This document shows, in pieces, positions 9,292 through 17,375 of a stretch of 64,000 nt of DNA; positions within the stretch are counted from its first letter, which is position 1, and every line of letters starts with the position of its first letter. The DNA comes from Lentibacter sp. XHP0401 (GTDB taxonomy: Bacteria; Pseudomonadota; Alphaproteobacteria; Rhodobacterales; Rhodobacteraceae), in contig NZ_JAOWLC010000010.1 in the NCBI RefSeq assembly GCF_025751535.1, forward strand, positions 1 through 64,000. The letters are read 5' to 3'. Below the pieces are notes generated by a model. It had not been told where the DNA came from and made no database searches. It worked only from the letters and a program-made list of their open reading frames with translations. Position numbers and translations under genes: made by a program.

Positions 9292-10785
9292 ATGAAACCA
9301 AAGCAGAGTTCCACCCCGAACACATGGTCTTTTCTGCGTGACCCTATGATCACGCCCACGGGCTTTCGCGAGTATGATGCGCGCTGGAAGTATCCTGACG
9401 AGATAAACCTGCCCGGCATCACGGCCCTTGGTCTTGGCCTTGGCACACAGATGTATGCACGCGGGATCGAACCGGTGATTGCGGTTGGCAATGATTACCG
9501 CGACTATTCGCTTTCCATCAAAAACGCGCTGATGCTGGGCCTCATGCAAGCGGGCATCCATGTAAAAGATATCGGCCCTGCGGTTTCGCCCATGGCTTAT
9601 TTCAGCCAGTTTCACTTGAATGCGCCTGCTGTTGCCATGGTCACGGCAAGCCACAATCCAAACGGCTGGACAGGTGTGAAAATGGGCTTTGAGCGCCCCC
9701 TCACCCACGGCCCCGACGAGATGAACGAACTGCGCAGTATCGTGCTGGAAGGCCGCGGCGTGGCCCGTGCCGGCGGCTCTTACGAGTTTGTCGAAGGGGT
9801 GCGCGAGGCCTATATTGAGGATCTGGTCGGTGATTTCAAAATGTCGCGCAAGCTGCGCGTTGTCTGCGCAACGGGCAATGGTACGGCCGCCGCCTTTGCG
9901 CCAGAGGTTTTCGAACGCATCGGCGTTGAGGTTGTGCCATCGCACAACGAGCTTGATTACACGTTCCCACACTACAACCCGAACCCTGAAGCCATGGAAA
10001 TGCTGCATGACATGAGCGCCTCGGTCAAAGACAGCGGCGCTGATTTTGCTCTCGGCTTTGATGGCGATGGCGACCGCTGCGGTGTGGTTGACGATGAGGG
10101 CGAGGAGATTTTTGCCGATAAGGTTGGCGTCATCATGGCGCGGGACTTGAGCAAGATTTACCCGAACAGCATCTTTGTCGCCGATGTGAAATCCACTGGC
10201 CTCTTTGCCTCTGATCCCGAATTGCTGGCCAACGGGGTGACGGCGGATTACTGGAAAACCGGCCACAGCCACATGAAGCGCCGCGTGAAAGAGCTTGGCG
10301 CGCTAGCCGGATTTGAGAAATCGGGGCACTACTTCCTCGCCGAGCCTGTCGGGCGCGGATATGATTGCGGCCTGCGTGTCGCTGTTGAAATATGCAAGCT
10401 GATGGACCGCAATCCAGACATGAAAATGTCAGACCTGCGCAAAGCCCTGCCCCAGACCTGGGCCACGCCGACCATGTCGCCCTATTGCGCAGATCTGGAG
10501 AAATACGATGTCCTTGAGCGCCTTGTGTCCAAGCTGGTCGCCAAACATGACGCCGGTGAAACTTTCGCTGGCCGCGCTATAAAAGAAGTCGTCACAGTAA
10601 ACGGCGCCCGCGTCATCCTCGACAACGGCTCATGGGGGCTTGTACGTGCCAGCTCAAACACGCCCAATCTTGTGGTGGTTTGCGAGAGCTCGGAATCCGA
10701 GGCAGAAATGCGCGCTATCTTCGCCGATATCGACAGGGTCGTTCGCACCGAACCCGCCGTCGGTGATTACGATCAAACCATCTGA
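9292..10785 (+). CDS. Phosphomannomutase/phosphoglucomutase
   Basis: The 497-residue enzyme is an alpha-D-phosphohexomutase. The phosphoserine loop TASHNPN places the catalytic Ser at 120, the Mg-binding loop DGDGDR is at 257-262 and the sugar loop is EKSGHYF. It interconverts sugar 1- and 6-phosphates and so feeds nucleotide-sugar synthesis. Its position 68 bases after the capsule-export genes suggests a role in exopolysaccharide or capsule precursor supply. Start ATG 9292 is preferred over an upstream extension that lacks conserved residues. Confidence 0.9.
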   Translation: MKPKQSSTPNTWSFLRDPMITPTGFREYDARWKYPDEINLPGITALGLGLGTQMYARGIEPVIAVGNDYRDYSLSIKNALMLGLMQAGIHVKDIGPAVSPMAYFSQFHLNAPAVAMVTASHNPNGWTGVKMGFERPLTHGPDEMNELRSIVLEGRGVARAGGSYEFVEGVREAYIEDLVGDFKMSRKLRVVCATGNGTAAAFAPEVFERIGVEVVPSHNELDYTFPHYNPNPEAMEMLHDMSASVKDSGADFALGFDGDGDRCGVVDDEGEEIFADKVGVIMARDLSKIYPNSIFVADVKSTGLFASDPELLANGVTADYWKTGHSHMKRRVKELGALAGFEKSGHYFLAEPVGRGYDCGLRVAVEICKLMDRNPDMKMSDLRKALPQTWATPTMSPYCADLEKYDVLERLVSKLVAKHDAGETFAGRAIKEVVTVNGARVILDNGSWGLVRASSNTPNLVVVCESSESEAEMRAIFADIDRVVRTEPAVGDYDQTI

Positions 10786-10800
10786 AAAACTCCACACCCC

Positions 10801-10882
10801 TTTTTCTTGCTGAAAATATCCCGGGGAGCGCGAGGGGCAGCGCCCCTCGCATTGGTCGAATGGCGCACAGCGCCATTCGACA
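10801..10882. repeat. Paired-hairpin intergenic element, copy A
   Basis: After a TTTTTCTTGCTGAAAATATCCCGGGG lead there are two perfect hairpins. The first has 9-bp arms at 10830-10838 and 10842-10850 with a 3-base loop. The second has 12-bp arms at 10855-10866 and 10870-10881 with a 3-base loop. It fills the gap between the convergent mutase and M3 peptidase genes and could terminate both. Related copies lie near 26140 and 51115. Confidence 0.85.
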
Positions 10883-12895
10883 TCAGGCCGTAAGACCGCG
10901 CCCTTTCAGAAGCGCCTCAACTCCAGGCATCCGCCCGCGGAAGGCTTCATACAGCTCGGCTGCATCACGTGAGCCGCCTGCCGAAAGAATGTTGCGCTCC
11001 AAAGATTGCGCAAGCTCTGTATCAAAAGCATCGCCTTTTTCTTCGAAAGCTTCAAAGGCATCCGCGTCCATAACCTCGGACCACATGTAGGAATAATACC
11101 CCGAAGAATAGCCATCTCCCGAGAACACATGCGCAAACTGCGGCGTGGCATGGCGCATCACAATCGCGGCGGGCATTCCCATTTCAGCCAGAACTTCAGC
11201 CTGCTTTGCCATCGGGTCTGCAGGGGCAGCGCCCTCATGGAAGGCAAGATCAACCATCGCCGAGGCAACATATTCTACCGTTTGAAAGCCCATATCGAAA
11301 GTCGCTGCACCAAGCACCTTGTCCAGCAGCGCTTGTGGCATTGCCTCGCCCGTCTCGTAGTGGGTCGCAAACTTGGCCAGCACTTCGGGCACTTCAAGCC
11401 AATGCTCGTAAAGCTGGCTTGGCAGTTCGACAAAGTCGCGCGCCACTGAGGTTCCTGAAATGCTTTCATAAGTCACATTCGAAAGCATCTGGTGCAGCGC
11501 GTGGCCAAATTCGTGAAACAGCGTGCGCGCATCGTCATAACTCAAAAGTGCGGGTGTGCCTTTGGCGAAGTTACACACATTGATTACAACGGGCGTTTGC
11601 ACCTCCGGGAATTTCGCTTGCGAGCGCATCGCCGAGCACCACGCGCCCGAGCGCTTGGAGCCGCGTGCGAAGTAATCACCGATGAACACGGCAATATGCT
11701 TGCCGTTTCGCGTGACCTCCCAAGCGCGGCAGTCGGCGTGATAGAGCGGCACATCAAGCGGCTTAAATTCCAGCCCGAAAAGGCGGGTGGCACAGGCAAA
11801 GCTGGCTTCTATCATTCGCTCAAGTTGAAAATACGGCTTCACCTCGGCTTCATCGAGATCATGCTCCGCCACGCGGCGTTTGGCGGCGTAATAGCGCCAG
11901 TCCCAAGGGGCCAGATCGCCGTTTACACCCTCGTCCCGCATCATTGCCGTGAGCACTTCGGCATCCGCTTCAGCTTGCGCTTTGGCAGGCTCCCAGACAT
12001 CGGTGAGAAGCTGGCGCACCGCGGCAGGCGTTTTGGCCATTTCGGTTTCAAGCTTGTAGTCAGCAAAGCTCTTGTAGCCCAACAGCGCCGCGCGCTCTTC
12101 ACGCAGCGCAAGGATTTCGGCACAGATGGCGCGGTTGTCGGTGTCTCCTCCACCCGCACCGCGGGCAGCCCATGCCTCGAAGGCTTTCTGGCGCAGGTCG
12201 CGGCGCGCCGAGAATTGCAGGAAAGGAACGATAAGTGAGCGCGAGAGCGTCACCACAGGGCCGCTTACGCCCTTTTCAGCGCCAGCAGCGCGGGCGGTGT
12301 CGATTACAAATTGCGGCAAGCCTTCCAGATCATCCTCGCCGAGCTCCATAAACCAGCTTCGCTCATCGGCCAGCAAGTTTTGCGTGAAGCTTGTTCCAAG
12401 CTCGGCAAGGCGCGATTTGATCTCCGCCATGCGGGTATCTTCTGCACCCGTAAGTGCGGCCCCTGCCCGAACAAATCCGCGTCGGGTAAGCATCAGCACG
12501 CGCGCCTGCTCGTCTGTCAGATCAAGCGTGTCGCGCTGTTCCCAAACCGCCTCGACCCGAGCAAACAGAGCTTTGTTGGCGGTGATGCGCGAGAAATGCG
12601 CTGCCAGTTTTGGCGAGAAGTCGCGTTGCTGCTCTTCACGCGCAGGGTTGCTATCGGCCCCAGCCACGGTGAAAAAAACCGAGAGCACCTTTTCCAGCGC
12701 GCGGCCTACGCTTTCCAATGCGCCGATGACGTTTTCAAAACTGGCAGGCGATGTGTCTTCCGCGATGGCCGCAATTTCGGCATCATGCGCTGCAAGGGCC
12801 TCTTCAAGTGCGGGAGCGAAGTCGGCATCCGAAATCTCGTTGAACGGGGCGATCTGGAAGGGTGTGGACCATTCGGCCAAAAGCGGGTTCGTCAT
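10883..12895 (-). CDS. M3 family zinc oligopeptidase (peptidyl-dipeptidase Dcp-like)
   Basis: The 670-residue protein is a thimet-oligopeptidase family metalloprotease. The zinc motif HEFGH spans 461-465 and the third ligand is likely Glu490 in DFVELPSQ. Such enzymes degrade short peptides left by cytosolic proteases; no signal peptide is seen. Its length fits Dcp/oligopeptidase A. Start ATG 12895 follows an AAGGA; an upstream in-frame ATG would overlap the next gene further and lacks family similarity. It is the last gene of the minus-strand block that begins at coaBC. Confidence 0.9.
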   Translation of the reverse strand: MTNPLLAEWSTPFQIAPFNEISDADFAPALEEALAAHDAEIAAIAEDTSPASFENVIGALESVGRALEKVLSVFFTVAGADSNPAREEQQRDFSPKLAAHFSRITANKALFARVEAVWEQRDTLDLTDEQARVLMLTRRGFVRAGAALTGAEDTRMAEIKSRLAELGTSFTQNLLADERSWFMELGEDDLEGLPQFVIDTARAAGAEKGVSGPVVTLSRSLIVPFLQFSARRDLRQKAFEAWAARGAGGGDTDNRAICAEILALREERAALLGYKSFADYKLETEMAKTPAAVRQLLTDVWEPAKAQAEADAEVLTAMMRDEGVNGDLAPWDWRYYAAKRRVAEHDLDEAEVKPYFQLERMIEASFACATRLFGLEFKPLDVPLYHADCRAWEVTRNGKHIAVFIGDYFARGSKRSGAWCSAMRSQAKFPEVQTPVVINVCNFAKGTPALLSYDDARTLFHEFGHALHQMLSNVTYESISGTSVARDFVELPSQLYEHWLEVPEVLAKFATHYETGEAMPQALLDKVLGAATFDMGFQTVEYVASAMVDLAFHEGAAPADPMAKQAEVLAEMGMPAAIVMRHATPQFAHVFSGDGYSSGYYSYMWSEVMDADAFEAFEEKGDAFDTELAQSLERNILSAGGSRDAAELYEAFRGRMPGVEALLKGRGLTA

Positions 12896-12918
12896 GTCGA
12901 ATTCCTTTTGTAAAAGTG

Positions 12919-13938
12919 TCAGGCCGCGCGATTCTGGCAAATGGGGCAATCTGCGCGCGTGGCGAGTTTGATTTTGCGGGTTTCGCCATAAAGCCCGTCA
13001 TAGATCAGCATTTCGCCGCGCAGGATATGGCCCGCGCCGGTGATGAGTTTCACCGCCTCAAGCGCCATCATTGTGCCGATGATGCCGGGCAAGGGCGCAA
13101 CCACGCCTGCTTCAGAACAAGACGGCGCAAGGCCTGCTGCGGGAGCTTCGGGGAAAATGCACTGATAGCAAGGCCCGCCGCGCGCAGGGTCAAAGACCGA
13201 GAGTTGGCCCTCCCACTGCGCCAGCGCGCCCGAGATATAGGGCTTGCCAAGCGCCACGGCGGCGGCATTGCCAAGGTATCGTGTTTCGAAATTGTCGGTT
13301 CCGTCCATGATGACGTCATAGTCGACGAAGAGCTCTTTCGCGAGGTCAGCCGTGAGGCGGCGCTGATAGGGGCGCACTTCGATATAGGGGTTAAGTGCGC
13401 GCATCACTGCGGCGGCGGAGTGAACCTTGGGTGTGTCGATGGCTTCATCGCGGTGAATGACCTGCCTTTGCAAATTGCTGTGGTCGACGGTGTCGTCATC
13501 GATCACCCCGATGGTTCCAACACCTGCGGCAGCGAGATACATGAGCACGGGCGAGCCCAGCCCGCCCGCCCCGATAACGAGCACTTTGGCGTTCTTGAGT
13601 TTTTTCTGTCCCGGTCCGCCAAGTTCACGCAGCACGATATGGCGGGCATAGCGCTCAAGCTCGGCATCGCGGAATGTGCCTTGTGGTGTTGTAGCGACCG
13701 GTTCGGGAGCGACACGGGCTTTGAGGCGCGCAAGGCCGAAGGCGTAGGCTCCTACCAAAGCAGCCATTCCACCGAAAATAGCCCAGGGTGCCGGGTTGCC
13801 TGCAGGAAGCACAAACTGCAGGCTGAAAGCAGCAACATAGACCAACGCGATCAGCCCCCAGATCATTTCCTTTGGCCAGCGCAAGCGCCCGCCCAAGGCC
13901 CAGATCATCACCATGATGCCAAGGGGTGCCAGAACCAT
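12919..13938 (-). CDS. MoeB/ThiF/HesA family adenylyltransferase with N-terminal membrane segments
   Basis: Of 339 residues, about 90-339 form an E1-like adenylating domain: GAGGLGSP at 123-130, zinc Cys pairs C257/C260 and C331/C334, and a likely active-site Cys274. MoeB and ThiF adenylate the C-terminal glycine of MoaD or ThiS for sulfur transfer in molybdopterin or thiamine synthesis. Two hydrophobic helices precede the domain (about 5-45 and 50-70), which is not standard and may tether it to the membrane. The start overlaps the dut stop (TGATG). Which cofactor it serves cannot be told from sequence. Confidence 0.8.
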   Translation of the reverse strand: MVLAPLGIMVMIWALGGRLRWPKEMIWGLIALVYVAAFSLQFVLPAGNPAPWAIFGGMAALVGAYAFGLARLKARVAPEPVATTPQGTFRDAELERYARHIVLRELGGPGQKKLKNAKVLVIGAGGLGSPVLMYLAAAGVGTIGVIDDDTVDHSNLQRQVIHRDEAIDTPKVHSAAAVMRALNPYIEVRPYQRRLTADLAKELFVDYDVIMDGTDNFETRYLGNAAAVALGKPYISGALAQWEGQLSVFDPARGGPCYQCIFPEAPAAGLAPSCSEAGVVAPLPGIIGTMMALEAVKLITGAGHILRGEMLIYDGLYGETRKIKLATRADCPICQNRAA

Positions 13939-14393
13939 CAGCTGCGCCCTGTCGAGCCGAAGCCGCCTGCGCCACGGACAGTGTCAGAGAGTGTTTCGGC
14001 CAGTTCGAAGCGCGCTTGCACAATAGGGGCAACCACCATCTGCGCGATGCGCTCGCCGTGTTTTACTGTGAACGGCTCGGAGCCTGCGTTCATCACGATA
14101 ACCCCGAGAGGCCCGCGATAATCGGCATCTATCGTGCCGGGGCTGTTGGGCAATGTGACACCATGCTTCAGGGCGAGCCCCGAGCGCGGGCGCAGTTGCA
14201 CTTCATAGCCGTGCGGGATTTCAAGCCTGAGCCCTGTGGGCACAAGCGCGCGCGCACCAGCGGCGAGAGTGATCTCGCCACGGTCCGCCAGATTGGCTCG
14301 AATATCGGCACCTGCCGCGCCTGCGCTTTCATAAGCGGGCAGGCTCAAGGCGCGGTCGGCCTCTTCATCCCATATAAATTTTACAGTGACCAC
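13938..14393 (-). CDS. dut: dUTP diphosphatase
   Basis: The 151-residue protein shows the five motifs of trimeric dUTPase: AGADIRA near the start, [23 protein letters not shown], and the C-terminal P-loop-like [10 protein letters not shown] that closes on the substrate. It hydrolyses dUTP to dUMP and pyrophosphate, keeping uracil out of DNA and feeding dTMP synthesis. It is followed directly by the MoeB-like gene and preceded by coaBC 35 bases upstream. The coaBC-dut pairing is common in bacteria. Confidence 0.95.
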   Translation of the reverse strand: MVTVKFIWDEEADRALSLPAYESAGAAGADIRANLADRGEITLAAGARALVPTGLRLEIPHGYEVQLRPRSGLALKHGVTLPNSPGTIDADYRGPLGVIVMNAGSEPFTVKHGERIAQMVVAPIVQARFELAETLSDTVRGAGGFGSTGRS

Positions 14394-14428
14394 ATTGCAC
14401 CCTTTTCATCATCCATAAGTGCCAGCAT

Positions 14429-15622
14429 TCAGCTCAACGACGCTGCGATCCGCTCGGCCAACTGGCGCGCCACTTCGGATTTCCCCATGCGCGGCCAGTT
14501 GTCCACGCCATCGTCGGTGATCAGATGCACGGTGTTTTCCGTGCCGCCCATGATCCCCGTTTCGGGGCTGACATCATTGGCGACAATCCAGTCACAGCCT
14601 TTGCGTTTGCGTTTGGCCGTGGCGTTAGCGATCACATCATCAGTCTCGGCAGCAAAGCCGACAACGAGCTTGGGGCGGCCCTTTTTCATCTGACTCACTT
14701 CGGCCAGAATATCGGGGTTTTCAGCGAATTCCAGAACAGGCAGCTTGCCATCCTGTTTCTTGATCTTGGACCCGCTTTCGTGCTTCACGCGCCAGTCAGC
14801 CACGGCAGCGGCAAAGACGCCAGCATCGACGGGCAGCGCGCCTTGAACGGCTTTCAGCATCTCGGCGGCACTTTGCACCGCGATCACTTCAACACCTTGC
14901 GGCGGAGGCACATCGGCGGGGCCGGTGACAAAGACAACCTCGGCGCCCAGCGCAGCCAAGGCGCTTGCAATCGCCGTGCCTTGCGCCCCTGACGAGCGGT
15001 TGGCGATGTAGCGCACAGGGTCGATCGGCTCATGCGTAGGGCCGGATGTGACCAGCACACGTTTGCCTTTGAGGGGGCCGTCAGACAGCGCCGCTTCGAC
15101 AGCGCCGACGATCTCCATCGGTTCAGACATGCGCCCTGCACCATGCTCGCCACAGGCCATTCCGCCTATGTTCGGACCGACAACGCTTATACCGTCGGCA
15201 ACCAAAGTGGTAAGATTGCGCTGTGTCGCGGCGTGCTCCCACATACGCACATTCATCGCCGGGGCGATCATGACGGGCGTGTCTGTGGCCATCAGAAGTG
15301 TTGTTGCCAGATCATTGGCATGACCGCCTGCCATTTTGGCCATCAGGTCGGCTGTGGCGGGAGCAACGAGCACCAGATCGGCCATACGGCTCAATTGAAT
15401 ATGACCCATCTCGGCTTCGTCTGTGAGATCAAACAGATCGGTATAGACTTTCTCGCCGGCCAGAGCCGAAACCGACAGGGGTGTGACAAACTCCTGTGCG
15501 GCACGCGTCAGAACAGGTGTAACGCCTGCGCCCTGTTCTTTCAGGCGGCGGATGAGATCAAGGCATTTATACGCCGCGATGCCGCCGCCGATGATGAGCA
15601 GTAGTCTTTTGCCAGCCAGCAT
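14429..15622 (-). CDS. coaBC: CoaBC, phosphopantothenoylcysteine synthetase/decarboxylase
   Basis: This 397-residue bifunctional enzyme makes 4'-phosphopantetheine for coenzyme A. The N-terminal flavin decarboxylase (about 1-185) has the substrate motif PAMNVRMW and the GHIQLSR histidine region. The C-terminal synthetase (about 190-397) has SGPTHEPIDPVRYI and the ADWRVKHESGSKIKK segment with its conserved lysines. Start ATG 15622 sits behind GGAGG, five bases away; a start ten codons upstream lacks this. It is probably the first gene of the coaBC-dut-moeB-like unit. Confidence 0.93.
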   Translation of the reverse strand: MLAGKRLLLIIGGGIAAYKCLDLIRRLKEQGAGVTPVLTRAAQEFVTPLSVSALAGEKVYTDLFDLTDEAEMGHIQLSRMADLVLVAPATADLMAKMAGGHANDLATTLLMATDTPVMIAPAMNVRMWEHAATQRNLTTLVADGISVVGPNIGGMACGEHGAGRMSEPMEIVGAVEAALSDGPLKGKRVLVTSGPTHEPIDPVRYIANRSSGAQGTAIASALAALGAEVVFVTGPADVPPPQGVEVIAVQSAAEMLKAVQGALPVDAGVFAAAVADWRVKHESGSKIKKQDGKLPVLEFAENPDILAEVSQMKKGRPKLVVGFAAETDDVIANATAKRKRKGCDWIVANDVSPETGIMGGTENTVHLITDDGVDNWPRMGKSEVARQLAERIAASLS

Positions 15623-15687
15623 TGCGGCCTCCACTTTTCTCTGTTGTGACAAGAGTTAAGCCGAGAGGGAGACAAACTCAATGGGGC

Positions 15688-16467
15688 TCAGTCTTTGGCG
15701 AAGGCTGCGCAGGGGTCTTCACGCTCGGCGGCAGGGCTGTATGTGATGTGGTCAAACTCCCCCTCAGGCGCGGTTTCATCTTCGCCTTGGCCGATAGAAT
15801 AGACCACAACATCGGAGTGGGCTTTTATCAGGTAAACGGGCATCCCCCAATCCTTGCGAGCATGGCCATTCCCGGTGATCACTGCAACAGGCCCGCCTGT
15901 TTCGGCGAGGGCCTGCGCCGTGGCGCGGGCCAGCCCTGCATCACGCAGGCGCTGGACGTCAACCATGACAGGTAGCATTTCGGCGGGCAGAGCATCGCAA
16001 TGCGCGGCGAGTTGCATAGCCTCGCGAGCCGTTTGCTCGGCCTCGGGCAGCGGCTTGGCAAGGCCATAAGCCTCGGCCTCCGCGCCAAAATGCGCGGCTA
16101 TGCCAACGCCCATCGCTGCGCGTGTTGTTTCACGATTTATGTGCGCACCATATACTTTTGCCTCTGGTGCGGCCAGCAAGATCGGGGCGTAAAGCACGCC
16201 GTCAGGCGAGGCATTTCCCCACCAGTCAAGCGCTGCGAGCGCGACTTCGTCCTTACGGAGTTCTGGCGCAATGTTTGCCGCCGCTTCTGCCGGGAGCATT
16301 TCAAACACCAGCGCTTTGGGGGAAAGATCAGACACCCAGTCAGCTTGTTTTGCATGGTGTGCCGCGTTGTCATGGGTTTCGCCCAGAATATAAACATCGG
16401 CCTGCGGCAGCGACTGTGCAAAACCGGCGGATGCGATAAGGCTGATTAAAATACTAAGATACTTCAT
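15688..16467 (-). CDS. ChaN family (haem-binding/Tiki-like) secreted protein
   Basis: The 259-residue protein has a signal peptide (about 1-18, ending AGFAQS) and the ChaN core, seen in VYILGETHDN near residue 26 and in GNGHARKDWG near 200. Characterised ChaN binds haem at the outer membrane as a lipoprotein. Here no lipobox Cys is present, so it is probably soluble and periplasmic. It is transcribed divergently from the GST gene. Function beyond possible haem binding is unknown. Confidence 0.75.
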   Translation of the reverse strand: MKYLSILISLIASAGFAQSLPQADVYILGETHDNAAHHAKQADWVSDLSPKALVFEMLPAEAAANIAPELRKDEVALAALDWWGNASPDGVLYAPILLAAPEAKVYGAHINRETTRAAMGVGIAAHFGAEAEAYGLAKPLPEAEQTAREAMQLAAHCDALPAEMLPVMVDVQRLRDAGLARATAQALAETGGPVAVITGNGHARKDWGMPVYLIKAHSDVVVYSIGQGEDETAPEGEFDHITYSPAAEREDPCAAFAKD

Positions 16468-16611
16468 GGGCCAAGATATTCCATGCTTCAGGGAGCGACA
16501 CAAGGTCGAATTCTCGCGCTGTGACACGCGCTTATATCAATCACCTTTTGTGATTATCACACCCACAAAAATACATTTCTCATAGCCCTGGATGCTGCGT
16601 ATCGTCGCCTC

Positions 16612-17298
16612 ATGACATATGATCTTTATATCGGCGATAGAGCCTTTTCGAGCTGGTCCTTGCGGGGCTGGCTGATGCTGGAACACTTCGGGCTGCCTTA
16701 CCGCACCCACCTTGTCGGGCTTTATGCAGGAACGATGGCAGCTGAGCTTGCTCCGCTTGCCCCCGCCCGCACGGTGCCTGCACTGCTGTGCGAAGACGGT
16801 GCGGTGCTGTTTGACAGCTTGGCCATGGCGGAAGAGCTGGCCACGCGCCACCCGGAGGCACCGCTTTGGCCCGACAACCCCAAGGCGCGCGCGCTGGCAC
16901 GGTCGATGGCAGCCGAAATGCACTCGGGCTTTCCGGCTCTGCGCGGAGAGTGCCCGATGCAGCTGTTTCACCAATGGGCCGGCTTCGTGCCCTCCGATGC
17001 TGTGCTAAAGGAGCTTGAGCGTTTTGAGATGTTGTTCAGCCACGCCAAAGCCATGGCTGCAGATGGCCCATGGCTTTTCGGGGCCTACTCACTGGCCGAT
17101 GTGTTTTATGCGCCGCTCATGGCTCGGCTTGCAGGCTATGAACTGCCTGTGAGCGAGGGTGTTGCAACCTATGTTGAAACAACGCTGACAGACCCTGCTT
17201 TTCAAACGTGGCGCGCCGAAGGCATCACTGTAAAATATGAGCCATTCCCCTATCCACAGCCCCTTAAAACGAGGGATTGGCCAGTAACCGCAGCCTAA
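16612..17298 (+). CDS. Glutathione S-transferase family protein
   Basis: The 228-residue cytosolic protein has the thioredoxin-like N-terminal half with the FSSWSLRGWL active-site region and a helical C-terminal half. The cis-Pro site is in RTVPALL and the glutathione gamma-glutamyl site in FDSLAMAEEL. The family conjugates or reduces with glutathione. The glutathione synthetase gene lies 2.5 kb downstream on the other strand. The specific substrate cannot be predicted. Start ATG 16612 lacks a strong Shine-Dalgarno. Confidence 0.85.
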   Translation: MTYDLYIGDRAFSSWSLRGWLMLEHFGLPYRTHLVGLYAGTMAAELAPLAPARTVPALLCEDGAVLFDSLAMAEELATRHPEAPLWPDNPKARALARSMAAEMHSGFPALRGECPMQLFHQWAGFVPSDAVLKELERFEMLFSHAKAMAADGPWLFGAYSLADVFYAPLMARLAGYELPVSEGVATYVETTLTDPAFQTWRAEGITVKYEPFPYPQPLKTRDWPVTAA

Positions 17299-17321
17299 AA
17301 CTGAATATTTTAAAGGCCTTA

Positions 17322-17337
17322 TTAACCAATTCTAAAC
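17322..17337 (+). promoter_or_regulatory. CtrA-like box upstream of comM
   Basis: The sequence TTAAC-N6-TAAAC starts 54 bases before the comM ATG and matches the CtrA consensus TTAAC-N6-TTAAC at nine of ten positions. A further half-site (GTTAACC) lies at about 17353. In Rhodobacter capsulatus comM and other DNA-uptake genes are under CtrA control, which supports the reading. Binding here is inferred. Confidence 0.45.
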
Positions 17338-17375
17338 ATCCGCTGCCTAACCGTTAACCAAACGGGAAAGGCATA

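Noticed and set aside
9169-10272. A 367-codon minus-strand open frame opposite phosphomannomutase
   Set aside because: The mutase motifs TASHNPN and DGDGDR on the plus strand are decisive, and the antisense protein has no coherent features.
12862-14121. A 419-codon plus-strand open frame across the M3 peptidase start, moeB-like gene and dut
   Set aside because: It overlaps three genes with clear motifs and is rich in Cys, His and Arg, as expected of a shadow frame.
16539-16560. Overlapping small palindromes (AATCAC/GTGATT and GTGAT-T-ATCAC) between chaN and gst
   Set aside because: Arms are 5-6 bases and A/T-rich, common by chance, and no matching copies occur elsewhere in the window.
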